Shown piece by piece: positions 33,888-43,140 of a stretch of 64,000 nt of DNA. Both the position numbers and the translations under genes were made by a program. The notes under the pieces were generated by a model. The model was not told the origin of the DNA. It searched no databases and worked only from the letters and a program-made list of their open reading frames with translations. This DNA is from Solirubrobacter pauli (GTDB lineage: Bacteria > Actinomycetota > Thermoleophilia > Solirubrobacterales > Solirubrobacteraceae). Location: positions 231,213 to 295,212 of the forward strand of contig NZ_RBIL01000001.1 of assembly GCF_003633755.1 (NCBI RefSeq), read 5' to 3'. The first letter of the stretch is position 1, and every line of letters begins with the position of its first letter.

Positions 33888-36632
33888 CTACACGGTGGTC
33901 AGCAGACCCGCCAGGTCCTGCCGGCCCTTCGCGCCCAGCTTGCGGTACGCGTTGCGCAGGTGTAGCTCGACGGTCTTGGGCGTGACGAACAGCGCCTCGG
34001 CGATCGCGCGGTTCGTCTGGCCGGCGGCGGCGCGCTCGGCGACGCGCAGCTCCGACGGCGTGAGCGCGTCCAAACCCTGCAGCGCGGTCGTGCGCGGACG
34101 CCCGCCGGCGGCGTAGAGCTCGGTGCGCGCGTGCGCGGCGACCGCGCCCGCCTCGCACACCTCGGCGAGGGCGAGCGCCTGCCGGAGCGGATCGCGCGCG
34201 TCGGTCGGCCGCTGGGCGGCGCGCAGCGCCGTGCCCAGGGTGCCGAGCGCCTTGGCGTGCTCGAGCCGGGACGGGGACGCCGCCGCGCACGCCACCGCCT
34301 CCTCGAGATGGTCGAGGCCGTCGGCGCGCTCGACCGTCCCGAGCACGCGCAACGCCCGCGCGACGACGGACGGCGCGCCCCATGCGCGCGCGGTCCGCAG
34401 CTCGTCGGCCGCGAGCGACACCGCCTCGTCACGCCGCCCGAGGTGGTGGAGGGCCAGGGCCTGGTGCGAGCGGAACGGCGTGTCGATCGCGGTCATCGCG
34501 CCGAACCGCTCCACGCCGTCGCCGGCCGTCCGGAGCGCGTCCTCGAACCGCTCCTCGGCGAGGAGCTGCTCCGCTTGGCTGTCCAGCCAGTAGCGGGCGG
34601 TCTGCGAGGCGTCGGTGGGCTCGGGCACGACCTCGAGCTCACGCCGGGCCGCGGCCAGGTCGCCGCGCTCGCGGTGCACGCCCGCCAGCCACGACGCGAT
34701 CTCGCCCCGCCCCACGCCCTGCGCCTCGCCGAGGATGAGCTCCTCGATGCCGTCGTGCAGCAGCGACTCCGACTCGGCGAGCTCCCCGTTGCGCAGGAGC
34801 ATGTACCCGCGGCAGAGGCTGATCGCCGACTTGAACCACATCGAGCCGCTGGTGTGCACCTGCGCCAGGAACTCGTCCCACGCCGCGTCGGCCTCACGGC
34901 GGTCCGCGAGCACGAGCACCATCGTCGCGGACACCGAAGGCACCTGACGGCCGCCGCGGACGAGGTCCCAGCCGTTCAACGCGGCGAGCGCCAGCGTCGC
35001 GCACTCGTCCGCCGACCCGCCGGAGAACGCCCACTGGTAGGCCGCGACCGCGGCGAGCAGCTTCGCTCCGCTGCCGGGCGGCAAGGGCAGCCGCCGATGG
35101 GCGGCGAACCGCTCGGGAGAGACCGGCTCGCTGCCGCCGAAGATCGGCGCCGTCAGCTCGATCGCCTCGAACGCGGCCCGCAGCAGGTCCGCCTCCTCCG
35201 GCAGCTCGGCCGCCGAGCGGCGCGCCAGCGCCACGGCGTCGTCGGGCCGGCGGCTGAACACGAGGCCCTCCGCCAGGAGCAGCGCGGCGGTTCCCCGGAC
35301 GGCCGGCTCGTCGATCAGCTCGATCGCCTCGCGCAGGTGCCCATCGCCCAGGTGCGAGTGCAGCAGCCGCTCCGCGCCGCCGAGCGCGAACAGCACCGCA
35401 CCACGGCGCTCGGCGGCGGGCGGCTCGGCGAGCGCGCGGCTGAGGTACGTCGCGGCGCTGGCGGGCGCCCCGGCGCGCGACGCCGCGCGAGCTTCCTCCT
35501 CGAGCACGTCGACCACCCACGCCTCCCCGCGCTCGGGGGCGTGCACGAGCTGGGTCGCGATCGCGCTGGTGGAGGCCGACCGCGCGCGCAGCAGGGTCGC
35601 GGCGCGCTCGTGCGCGAGCGCGCGCTCGTGGGCAGGGATGTCCTCGTAGACGACCGCGCGGATCAGCGGGTGCACGAACGCCAGCGCGGCCTGGTCGGCG
35701 AGCACCTCCGCGCGCACGAGCTCGCCGGCGGCCGCGACCGCGGCGGCGTCGTCCAGGCCGGCGAGCTGCGCCACGAGCGGCAGCGCCGTGTCGTCGCCCA
35801 GCACGGCGGTCGCGCGCGCGATCTCGGCCGCCGCCCGGCTCAGCCGGCCGATCCGCACGAGCACCGCGCGGGCGGCGGCGCGGGGCGCGAGCGTGTCGAG
35901 CACGCCGACGTTGCCGGCCTCCGGCGCCACGCCCTCGGTCCGCAGGGTCTTGGCTAGCTCCACCAGCAGCAGCGGGTTCCCGCCGGTCGCGTCGTGGGAC
36001 GCGCGGCCGAAGGCCTCGTCGCCGCCGATCAGCGCGGCGCTCGCGGACGCGCTGAGTGGCCGCGGGTGCAGCGTCGTGGCGAGCGGGTCGCGGGTCAGCT
36101 CGGCGATCAGGTGCGCGTGCTGGAAGTGCTCGAGTGGACGGGTGCCGCCGAGGACGCTGACGCGCAGCCCTTCGGACCGGCGCACGACGTAGCAGAGCGC
36201 GCGCAGCGACGGCTCGTCGCACCACTGCAGGTCGTCCACCACGAGCAGCAGCGGCGCGCTCTCGGCGACGTTGACGGTCAGCCGGTACAGCGCGTGCAGG
36301 ATCGCGAAGGACGCGTCCTCGCTGCCGACGCCGCTCGCGGGCCCTTCGAAGACCTCGCGCGCCGCCGCGGCCCCGCCCTCCAACAGCGCGTCCTGGACGG
36401 TCGCCTCGAACAGCTGGCGGATGATCCCGAACGCGAGACCCTGCTCGAGCTCGCCGCCACGCGCGTGCAGCGTGTGGACGCCGCGGGCGTTCGCGGCCTC
36501 GCGGGCCGCCGTCAGCAGCCGCGTCTTGCCGATCCCCGCCGGTCCCTCGACCAGCAGCACCTGCGAGCGCTCCGCGGCGGTGTCGGCGAGTGCCTGCAGG
36601 GCCGACATCTCCCCGTCGCGCTCGAGTAGCAC
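33888..36632 (-). CDS. Large ATP-binding LuxR-family (LAL) regulator, 914 aa
   Basis: ATPase domain with LLERDGEMSALQALAD, Walker A VEGPAGIGKTRLL (about 30) and Walker B LLLVVDDLQWCDEPS (about 135); then ATGGNPLLLVELAK, a long helical TPR-like middle, and a C-terminal LuxR HTH (LTPSELRVAERAAAGQTNR, LFVTPKTVELHLRNAY). GTG 36632 is chosen over TTG 36638 because AGGA lies 7 bases upstream of it. Many members of this family sit divergently from the genes they control; here the divergent neighbours are the 59-aa protein and the exported Ig-like protein at 36710-39198. Confidence 0.9.
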   Translation of the reverse strand: MLLERDGEMSALQALADTAAERSQVLLVEGPAGIGKTRLLTAAREAANARGVHTLHARGGELEQGLAFGIIRQLFEATVQDALLEGGAAAAREVFEGPASGVGSEDASFAILHALYRLTVNVAESAPLLLVVDDLQWCDEPSLRALCYVVRRSEGLRVSVLGGTRPLEHFQHAHLIAELTRDPLATTLHPRPLSASASAALIGGDEAFGRASHDATGGNPLLLVELAKTLRTEGVAPEAGNVGVLDTLAPRAAARAVLVRIGRLSRAAAEIARATAVLGDDTALPLVAQLAGLDDAAAVAAAGELVRAEVLADQAALAFVHPLIRAVVYEDIPAHERALAHERAATLLRARSASTSAIATQLVHAPERGEAWVVDVLEEEARAASRAGAPASAATYLSRALAEPPAAERRGAVLFALGGAERLLHSHLGDGHLREAIELIDEPAVRGTAALLLAEGLVFSRRPDDAVALARRSAAELPEEADLLRAAFEAIELTAPIFGGSEPVSPERFAAHRRLPLPPGSGAKLLAAVAAYQWAFSGGSADECATLALAALNGWDLVRGGRQVPSVSATMVLVLADRREADAAWDEFLAQVHTSGSMWFKSAISLCRGYMLLRNGELAESESLLHDGIEELILGEAQGVGRGEIASWLAGVHRERGDLAAARRELEVVPEPTDASQTARYWLDSQAEQLLAEERFEDALRTAGDGVERFGAMTAIDTPFRSHQALALHHLGRRDEAVSLAADELRTARAWGAPSVVARALRVLGTVERADGLDHLEEAVACAAASPSRLEHAKALGTLGTALRAAQRPTDARDPLRQALALAEVCEAGAVAAHARTELYAAGGRPRTTALQGLDALTPSELRVAERAAAGQTNRAIAEALFVTPKTVELHLRNAYRKLGAKGRQDLAGLLTTV

Positions 36633-36709
36633 GACCAAATCCTAGGGTGCCGGTCTCGGGTCTGCCTAGATGCGCCGCGCGAGCCGGGCACGGATCGTTC
36701 CGGTCACCG

Positions 36710-36889
36710 ATGAACGACTCAGGCGAGACCCACTCCATCCAGCTCGAGCTGCGGCTCGACGGCACCGCTCTGACCGGCCATGCGTCCGTGCCCGGTGACC
36801 TCCCGCGCGCGTTCTCCGGCTGGGTCGGGCTCGTCCGCGTCGTCGAGGACCTGATCACGGAGCCGCAGCCGATCGCGAGGACCGCGTGA
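36710..36889 (+). CDS. Small conserved-looking protein, 59 aa
   Basis: ATG 36710 encodes a short acidic protein (SIQLELRLDGTALTGHASVP ... FSGWVGLVRVVEDLI) with a beta-rich first half and one C-terminal helix. No signal peptide. It is divergent from the LAL regulator, and its TGA overlaps the GTG start of the exported protein (GTGA), so it is probably translated and coupled to it. Function unknown. Confidence 0.6.
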   Translation: MNDSGETHSIQLELRLDGTALTGHASVPGDLPRAFSGWVGLVRVVEDLITEPQPIARTA

Positions 36890-39198
36890 TCCGCGGCGCC
36901 CTCGTCGCGGCCGCGCTGCTCTTGCTCTGCCTCGCCGACGCCGCGGCGGCCGGCACGCTGCGCGGCACGGTGACCGCGCAGACCGGCGGCGCACCGGTCG
37001 TCGACTATCGCGTCGACCTGTTCGACACTGCGGCCGGCGCCAAGACCGCGAGCACCTGCACGGGCGCGAACGGCGGGTACGCGTTCGCCGGGCTCGCCGC
37101 TGGCACGTACATGGTGCACTTCGCGGGCGGCGGCGGCGCCGGGTGCACGTCCAGCACGCTCGCCCCGCAGTGGTACGCGAACCGGTTCGCGTTCCAGTTC
37201 GCCGAGCCGGTCACGGTGAGCGCCGCCGGGGAGGTGGCGGGCATCGACGAGGCGCTGCCGGTCGGCGCCTCGGTCCTCGGCAAGGTGACCGCGCGTGACG
37301 GTGGCGCGACGCTGGCGAACGTGCGCGTCAAGGTCCTCGACCTCAACGGCGAGACGCTCCGCGACACCTGCTCGCAGGGCGACGGCACCTACCGGATCGA
37401 CGGCCTCGTCCCGGGCGCGCTGCTCGTCGGGTTCTTCCCCGACGGCTCGTGCGGCGCGGTCGCCGGCGACTTCGCCACGCAGTACTACAAGGACGCCGAC
37501 GTCGCGAACGCCGCGCTGTCGGTGAACACGGGCGAGGGCACGGTCTCGACCGACATCGATGGTCGCCTGAAGCCCGCCGCCGTGGCCGTCACGCGCCGGC
37601 TGACGTTGACGGTGACCGGCCAGGGCGCGCTGTCGGCGAGCCCGGGCGGGGTCGGCTGCGCGAGCACGTGCGCCGGCGACTACGCGGACGGCACGGCCGT
37701 GACCGTCACCGCGACGCCCGGGCCCGGCATGCGCCTCGTGAGCTGGAGCGGCGCGTGCTCGGGCACCGCCGGCTGCACCGTGGTGATGGGCGCCGACCGG
37801 GCCGTGGGCGCGACGTTCGCGCCGCTCGGCGGCCAGCCGACGCCGACGCCCACCCCGGACGCCACGGCCACGCCGACGGCGAGCCCGCGCGGTGGGGTCT
37901 CGCCGACGCCGACGCCGACGCCGGCGCCGTCGTCCTCGCCGACTCCCCAGCCGCCCGCGTCCCCGGTGCGCGTGAGCGCGCTCAAGCTCGCGCGCACGGG
38001 CACGCTGTCCCTACGCGTGTCCGAGGCGGCGACCCTGGCGATCAAGGCCGAGCGCCGCGTCGGCAAGCGCTGGAAGGCGGCGAAGACGGTCAAGCACATC
38101 GCCAAGCGCGCGGGCACCGCGCGCGTCGCCCTCGGGCTCAAGACGAGCGGCCGCTACCGCGTGACGGTCACGCCCACCGCGCGGGGGCTCAAGGGCAGCG
38201 CCGTCCGGGTGATCGCCGCAGTGCGGGTGAAGCGGACCGCCCGCGCCGCCACGTTCGCCGCCGCCGACCCGACGTGCGCTCCCGTGACGGTCACCACGAG
38301 GCCCGGTGTGCCCGTCGCGTTGACCATCAACTGCGTGGACGCGGGCGTCGCCCCGATCGTGACCATCACGTTGCCGCCCGTGGGTGGCACGCTCCCTGCC
38401 CTGCCGGGCCAGTACACGCCGAGCCCGGGCTTCAACGGGGTCGACCAGGTGCGCTACAAGGTGACGAACACGGCCACCGGCCTGACCTCGCAGGAGACCT
38501 CGATCAACCTCGTCGTCAACGCGCTGCCGACCTGTTCCAACGGCACCGCGACGACCGTGGCCGGCCAGCCGCTGAAGCTGGTGTTCCCGTGCACGGATCC
38601 GGACGGCGGCACGGTGCTGGTCCGCGCCGAGGACGGGGACCACGGCGTGGTGGATCCGCGGGTCGGCACGAAGCTGACCTACACGCCCGAGCCTGGCTTC
38701 GTCGGCACCGACGTGGTCCGGTTCATCGGCATGGACGGCGCCTTCCAGACCGCCCAGCGCACGCTGACGATCACGGTCACGCCCGCGCCGGTCGTCACGG
38801 CGACGCCGACCGCGTCCCCGGACCCGACCGAGACGCCACAGCCGACGGTCGTGCCGACGGCCACCCCGTCGCCCGGCCCCGGTCCTGCCCCCGACGCCCG
38901 CGCCCCCAAGCTGACCGTCAAGGCCACCGGCAAGCCGAGCGTCGCCAAGGGCGCCACGTTCTCGGTGGCGGCCGACGAGGCGGCCGTGGCGAAGCTGACG
39001 CTCGCGGCGGGCAAGCACACCGCGACGAAGACCGCGGTCCTCCAGCGGGGCACGGCCAAGGTCGCGCTGAAGCTGTCGGCCCGGTCGCGCAAGGCGCTCA
39101 AGGCCCGCAAGACCGTCAAGGCGACGCTGACCGTGGTCGCCACCGACGCGGCCGGCAACCGGTCGACGACGAAGCTCACGGTGACGCTGCGGCGCTGA
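36886..39198 (+). CDS. Exported protein with carboxypeptidase-regulatory-like and Ig/cadherin-like domains, 770 aa
   Basis: From GTG 36886 a signal peptide (VAAALLLLCLADAAAA) precedes two CarbopepD_reg/SdrD-B-like domains (LRGTVTAQTGGAPVVDYRVD; VLGKVTARDGGATLANVRV), each with YRI/YAFxGLxxG strands. A Listeria-Bacteroides-like GCAS/CSGTAGC cysteine-bearing domain follows, then TPTPT linkers, a basic Ig domain (TGTLSLRVSEAATLAIKAER) and cadherin-like segments (FNGVDQVRYKVTN, GFVGTDVVRFIG). Last is another Ig module (KGATFSVAADEAAVAKLTLA) with a Lys/Arg-rich end. No membrane anchor is visible. Probably a secreted or wall-associated structural/adhesive protein. Coupled to the 59-aa gene by a GTGA overlap. 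Confidence 0.75.
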   Translation: MIRGALVAAALLLLCLADAAAAGTLRGTVTAQTGGAPVVDYRVDLFDTAAGAKTASTCTGANGGYAFAGLAAGTYMVHFAGGGGAGCTSSTLAPQWYANRFAFQFAEPVTVSAAGEVAGIDEALPVGASVLGKVTARDGGATLANVRVKVLDLNGETLRDTCSQGDGTYRIDGLVPGALLVGFFPDGSCGAVAGDFATQYYKDADVANAALSVNTGEGTVSTDIDGRLKPAAVAVTRRLTLTVTGQGALSASPGGVGCASTCAGDYADGTAVTVTATPGPGMRLVSWSGACSGTAGCTVVMGADRAVGATFAPLGGQPTPTPTPDATATPTASPRGGVSPTPTPTPAPSSSPTPQPPASPVRVSALKLARTGTLSLRVSEAATLAIKAERRVGKRWKAAKTVKHIAKRAGTARVALGLKTSGRYRVTVTPTARGLKGSAVRVIAAVRVKRTARAATFAAADPTCAPVTVTTRPGVPVALTINCVDAGVAPIVTITLPPVGGTLPALPGQYTPSPGFNGVDQVRYKVTNTATGLTSQETSINLVVNALPTCSNGTATTVAGQPLKLVFPCTDPDGGTVLVRAEDGDHGVVDPRVGTKLTYTPEPGFVGTDVVRFIGMDGAFQTAQRTLTITVTPAPVVTATPTASPDPTETPQPTVVPTATPSPGPGPAPDARAPKLTVKATGKPSVAKGATFSVAADEAAVAKLTLAAGKHTATKTAVLQRGTAKVALKLSARSRKALKARKTVKATLTVVATDAAGNRSTTKLTVTLRR

Positions 39199-39267
39199 GG
39201 TGATCGCGACAGCGCTTCACATCACGTTCACGAGTGCGCGCGCCCGCCTCGCCATGCTGCCCGGCAC

Positions 39268-39958
39268 ATGCGCCGCGCTCCGCTGCTCGCCCTCGTGGTC
39301 CTCGCCGGCTGCGGCTCCGGCTCGGATGAGCCCTCGGCGTCGCCCACGCCGGTCGCCCGCACGCTCAGCGGCGCGCAGGTCCAGCCTCCGCCGCCCGGCG
39401 CGTCCGGCGCGCTGGTGGCGCTCGTCGACAGCCCCCAGTCGAGGACCCGGCTCGCGTACGTCGACGAGGCGCGCCTCGACGCCGCCGAGCTGCCGTTCGC
39501 CGTCGACCGGGTCCGCGACCTCGTCCTCGCGGACGGCTTCCAGACCGCCGATGCGTCGGGCAGCGTCTCGATCGGGCGCGACGGCGGCGGCCGACGACGC
39601 CGACGCGAACGCGCTCGCCGGCCACTCGATCAGCGCCGTGCAGGCGTGCCTCGGCGACCCGTTCGCCGAGACCATCCTCGGGCCGGAGGCGCTGGGCGAA
39701 GGCGTCGCCGCCGGCGCCGGCCTGGCGATCAGCCCCGAGGACCCGGAGCGCGTCGAGCTGCGCCTGTGCGGCGTGCCGCCGGTGCGTCGGCTGCACGCGC
39801 TCGAGCGGCGGCTCCAGCGGCGCTTCGGCAAGCTCGGCTTCGTCGAGGAGCGCGAGATCCGCGAGCTCGACCTGCTGACCGCGGTCGTGCCCGTCGACGC
39901 CGTGAAGGCCGACCGGGCGCTCGAGCTGCTCGGCGATCCCGGCACGCTGCTCCGGTAG
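39268..39958 (+). pseudogene. Lipoprotein gene with a frameshift near 39590
   Basis: ATG 39268 opens a lipoprotein signal (MRRAPLLALVVLAGCGSGS, lipobox LAGC) and a coding frame up to ...ADASGSVSIGRD near 39585. After that the frame turns into Arg-rich nonsense, while the +1 frame continues as a normal protein (DDADANALAGHSISAVQACL, GDPFAETILGPEALG, ... LLTAVVPVDAV) to the stop at 39958. Joined, they give a lipoprotein of about 229 aa. A one-base indel in the GGCGGCGGCC run is the simplest cause. It may be a sequencing error because nothing else is decayed. Function unknown. Confidence 0.65.
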
Positions 39959-40022
39959 CGCACGACGAGCGGCAACCGGCCAACTCGTTACAGCTCTACG
40001 CCCCTCGTGTCGAAGGGGTCGT

Positions 40023-42518
40023 GTGTCGCGCACCCCCGACGCCGGGTCCCGCCGCCAGTGGCTCTTGACCGCATCGGTCGGCCTCGTCCTGACCGCGGCG
40101 CTGGCGCTGCTCGCGTTCCAGGTCGACGCCCGTCAGGAACGCGCGCGCGACGACATCGCGCGCCAGCAGGCCGTCGGCACGCTCCAGCTGCTGACGTCCG
40201 GCCTCGACAGCAAGGTCGAGGACGCGCGCAACCTCTTCGTCGCCAGCCACTCGGTGTCCGAGCGCGAGTTCTCGGCGTTCACCACGCCGATGCTGCGCGG
40301 CTCGCGCCATCACGGCTTCAGCTGGCTGCGCAAGCGGGTGCGGGCGCGGCGCGTCGCGTTCCCGATCGAGTACACGACGAGCCAGGCGGCGACGCCGGGC
40401 TACGACGCCTTCGGGCACGCCGCGCGGCGCGAGACGATCCTGCGGGCGATCCTGAGCGGCCGCGCGCAATCGACGCCGCTCGTCGAGCTCGCCGGGACCA
40501 CCAAGCTCGGCTTCGTCGTCTTCGCGCCCGTGTACCGGCCGGGCGGGCGGCACACGCTCGGCGACACCCGTGGCGTCGTGGCCGGTGCGTTCAACGTGGC
40601 CGAAGCACGCGCCGCGATCGCGAGCGTCGTGCCCCCGGGCACGTCCGTGCAGGTCAGGCTCGACGGGCGGGACGCGCTGCGGATCGGCGACGTCGAGCCC
40701 GGCGCTCGCCGCTCCTCCTTCGCCTTCGCGGGCCGCGAGTGGTCGGTGCAGAGCAGCGCCCGGCCGAGCGGTGGCGTCCGCCTCGGCCCCGCCGTGACGC
40801 TCGCCGGACTGCTGATCACGCTGCTGTTGCTGCTCACGCGCTCGGTCCGCGCCGGCCGAGCCCAGATCGAGGGCGGCCGGCGCGATCGCGACCGGGCCGA
40901 GCGTCGCTTCCGCGAGGTGTTCGACGCCGCGCCGATCGGCATGGCGCTGATCGAGCCGTCAGGGCACGTGGTGCGCGTCAATCGCGCGCTCACCGGCCTG
41001 CTCGGGTTCTCCGAGAGCGACCTGCTCACGCCTGGGCGGCCGCGGATCGTCATCAGCGAGGACCGTCCGGCGTTCGACGCGCTGTTCGGCGACGCGGCCG
41101 CCCGACCGGGCACCGCCATGTCCGCCGAGGTCCGCTTGGGGGCCGTGACGGAGCAGCGTCGCGCCGACTGCCACGTCACCTACCTCGAGGACGAGCGCGT
41201 GATGCTCGTGCAGGTGGTCGACATGACGACCCAGCGCGAGTCCGAGGCGCAGCTCGTCCACCAGGCCGAGCACGATCCGCTCACCGACCTCTTCAACCGC
41301 CGGGGGTTCTCGCGCATCCTCGACGCGCATCTGGCCTCCGGCGACGAGGGCGCCGTCGTGCTGGTCGACCTCGACCACTTCAAGGCGATCAACGACGTCC
41401 ACGGCCACCGCGTGGGCGACGACGTGCTCCTCTACACGGCCCAGCTCCTCGCCGAGGAGTTCGACATCGTCGCGCGCATGGGTGGCGACGAGTTCGCGAT
41501 CCTGCTTCCGGACGCCGAGGCCGACGAGGCCGACGCGGCGGCCAAGCGGCTCGTCGCGCTCGTCGACGACGCCCGGTTCACCCCCTCCGGCAGTCGCCAC
41601 GACGTGACCGCCAGCGTCGGCGTCGCGATGCTCTCGGCGACCATGCGCGAGCCCGACGACGCGCTCGTCGCCGCCGACCTGGCCATGTACGACGCCAAGG
41701 CCGCCGGCCGTGGTCGCCATGCCGTCTACGACGAGCACACCGCCGGCTCGCTCACGCGCGAGCGGCTCGAGACCGTCGCCCAGATGCGCTCGGCCCTGAG
41801 CGAGAACCGGTTCTTCCTCGTCGCCCAGCCGATCCGCTGCCTGGCCAGCCGCACGATCGTCCACCACGAGCTGCTGCTGCGCATGCGCCTCCCCGACGGC
41901 AGCGTGCTCGCCCCCGCCGCCTTCTTGGGCGTCGCCGAGGAGTTCGGCCTGATCGGCGACATCGACCTCTGGGTCGCCCGCAACGCGATCGCCCTCCTCG
42001 ACCTGCACCGCGACCGCACGCTCACGTTCCACATCAACCTGTCCGGCGGCTCCTTCGGCGACCCCTCGCTGCTGGCCAAGATCCGCGCCGAGCTCGCCCG
42101 CACCGGCGTCGACCCGTCACGCCTGGTGTTCGAGATCACCGAGACCGCCGCGGTCGGCAACTTCGACGAGGCCCGGGCCTTCGCGACCGCCCTGACCGAC
42201 ATCGGCTGTCAGCTCGCCCTCGACGACTTCGGCGCCGGCTTCAGCTCCTTCGTCTACCTCAAGCAGCTCCCGTTCGACATCCTCAAGATCGACGGCGAGT
42301 TCGTCCGCACCTGCACCACCAACGCCGCCGACCGCGTGATCCTCGAGAGCCTCGTCCACACCGCCGCGGGCCTGGACAAGCGCACGGTCGCCGAGTTCGT
42401 CGAGGACCAGGCGACCGAGGACCTGCTGCTCGAGCTCGGGGTGGACATGGTCCAGGGCTACCACGTGGGCCGCCCGGTCGACGTCCACCAGGCCGTGGCG
42501 ATGGCGATCACCGCCTGA
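40023..42518 (+). CDS. CHASE-PAS-GGDEF-EAL membrane protein (cyclic di-GMP turnover)
   Basis: 831 aa from GTG 40023. TM helix 1 (LTASVGLVLTAALALLAF), a CHASE-like extracytoplasmic domain (about 35-250: LDSKVEDARNLF, FTTPMLRGSRHHGFSWL), TM helix 2 (VTLAGLLITLLLLL), a PAS domain (FREVFDAAPIGMALIE), a GGDEF domain with intact MGGDEFAILLP (about 486) and an EAL domain. In the EAL domain the signature is HHELLLRM (E kept, A to L), with NLSGGSF, FEITETA, ALDDFGAGFSS, KIDGEFV and VAEFVED present, so metal ligands are mostly retained. It could make, degrade or sense cyclic di-GMP in reply to an outside ligand. It converges on the XRE gene. Confidence 0.9.
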   Translation: MSRTPDAGSRRQWLLTASVGLVLTAALALLAFQVDARQERARDDIARQQAVGTLQLLTSGLDSKVEDARNLFVASHSVSEREFSAFTTPMLRGSRHHGFSWLRKRVRARRVAFPIEYTTSQAATPGYDAFGHAARRETILRAILSGRAQSTPLVELAGTTKLGFVVFAPVYRPGGRHTLGDTRGVVAGAFNVAEARAAIASVVPPGTSVQVRLDGRDALRIGDVEPGARRSSFAFAGREWSVQSSARPSGGVRLGPAVTLAGLLITLLLLLTRSVRAGRAQIEGGRRDRDRAERRFREVFDAAPIGMALIEPSGHVVRVNRALTGLLGFSESDLLTPGRPRIVISEDRPAFDALFGDAAARPGTAMSAEVRLGAVTEQRRADCHVTYLEDERVMLVQVVDMTTQRESEAQLVHQAEHDPLTDLFNRRGFSRILDAHLASGDEGAVVLVDLDHFKAINDVHGHRVGDDVLLYTAQLLAEEFDIVARMGGDEFAILLPDAEADEADAAAKRLVALVDDARFTPSGSRHDVTASVGVAMLSATMREPDDALVAADLAMYDAKAAGRGRHAVYDEHTAGSLTRERLETVAQMRSALSENRFFLVAQPIRCLASRTIVHHELLLRMRLPDGSVLAPAAFLGVAEEFGLIGDIDLWVARNAIALLDLHRDRTLTFHINLSGGSFGDPSLLAKIRAELARTGVDPSRLVFEITETAAVGNFDEARAFATALTDIGCQLALDDFGAGFSSFVYLKQLPFDILKIDGEFVRTCTTNAADRVILESLVHTAAGLDKRTVAEFVEDQATEDLLLELGVDMVQGYHVGRPVDVHQAVAMAITA

Positions 42519-42541
42519 CGCTCGCTGGACCCCGGGCTGAG

Positions 42542-43078
42542 CTACGCGTCGACGCCGCCGGCGGGGGAGCGGATCACGAGCACGCACTCGGCGGGAACGT
42601 CGCCGACCGCGAGGTAGGTGTGGGCCACGTCGCTCAGCCACTCGATCGCCTCCCCCACGCCCACCTCCCACGTCTCGTCGAGCCGGCCGACCCGCAGCCG
42701 GCCGGCGGTCACCAACAGGTGCTCGACGACGCCCGCACCATGGCCGCCCGCGCTGCGGGTCGCGCCGGGCTCGAACCGCAGCCGGTAGACCTCCACCGTC
42801 CACGCCGCGTCCGTGCTGACGTCGAGCAGCCGCGCCTCGATCCCCGGTTCGGCGATCCGCGCGCCGACCGCGCTCGCGAGCAGGACCGCGAGCGGCAGCC
42901 GCAGCGCGTTGGCGAGCGCGTAGAGCGTGCTCAGCGTCGGGTTGCGCGTGCCGTGCTCGATCTCCGACAGCGACCCCTTGCCGATGCCCGCCGCCTGTGC
43001 GAGCCCGCTCAGCGTCAGGCCCTGGTCCTCCCGCGCCGCCCGCACGCGCTCACCCACCAGGGTCGCCGGATCATCCAT
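42542..43078 (-). CDS. XRE-family regulator with cupin domain
   Basis: A 178-aa transcription factor: HTH_3 at about 8-65 (VRAAREDQGLTLSGLAQAAG, SLSEIEHGTRNPTLSTLYAL) and a C-terminal cupin (VYRLRFEPGATRSAGGHGAG, EHLLVTAGRLRVG, GVGEAIEWLSDVAHTY) that may bind a small ligand. Such regulators usually control the adjacent transporter. The divergent neighbour is a BenE-type permease, and the 55-base gap holds two near-identical palindromes likely to be its operators; autoregulation is likely. Confidence 0.9.
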   Translation of the reverse strand: MDDPATLVGERVRAAREDQGLTLSGLAQAAGIGKGSLSEIEHGTRNPTLSTLYALANALRLPLAVLLASAVGARIAEPGIEARLLDVSTDAAWTVEVYRLRFEPGATRSAGGHGAGVVEHLLVTAGRLRVGRLDETWEVGVGEAIEWLSDVAHTYLAVGDVPAECVLVIRSPAGGVDA

Positions 43079-43097
43079 GGCGCGACTCTACCGTCTC

Positions 43098-43140
43098 GTT
43101 CCGTATACAGAACGGGCTCGCTATGTTCTGTATATGGAAC
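43098..43140. promoter_or_regulatory. Twin palindromic operators between XRE regulator and BenE gene
   Basis: GTTCCGTATACAGAAC (43098-43113) and GTTCTGTATATGGAAC (43125-43140) are each near-palindromes, and each is the reverse complement of the other with one mismatch; centres are 27 bp apart. The second covers the ATG of the BenE gene (43134-43136), which implies repression by occluding the transcript start and perhaps a leaderless mRNA. Confidence 0.75.

Noticed and set aside
42117..42803. Minus-strand frames overlapping the EAL domain end and the XRE gene.
   Set aside because: Shadow frames; the EAL motifs on the plus strand and the HTH-cupin frame explain the region.
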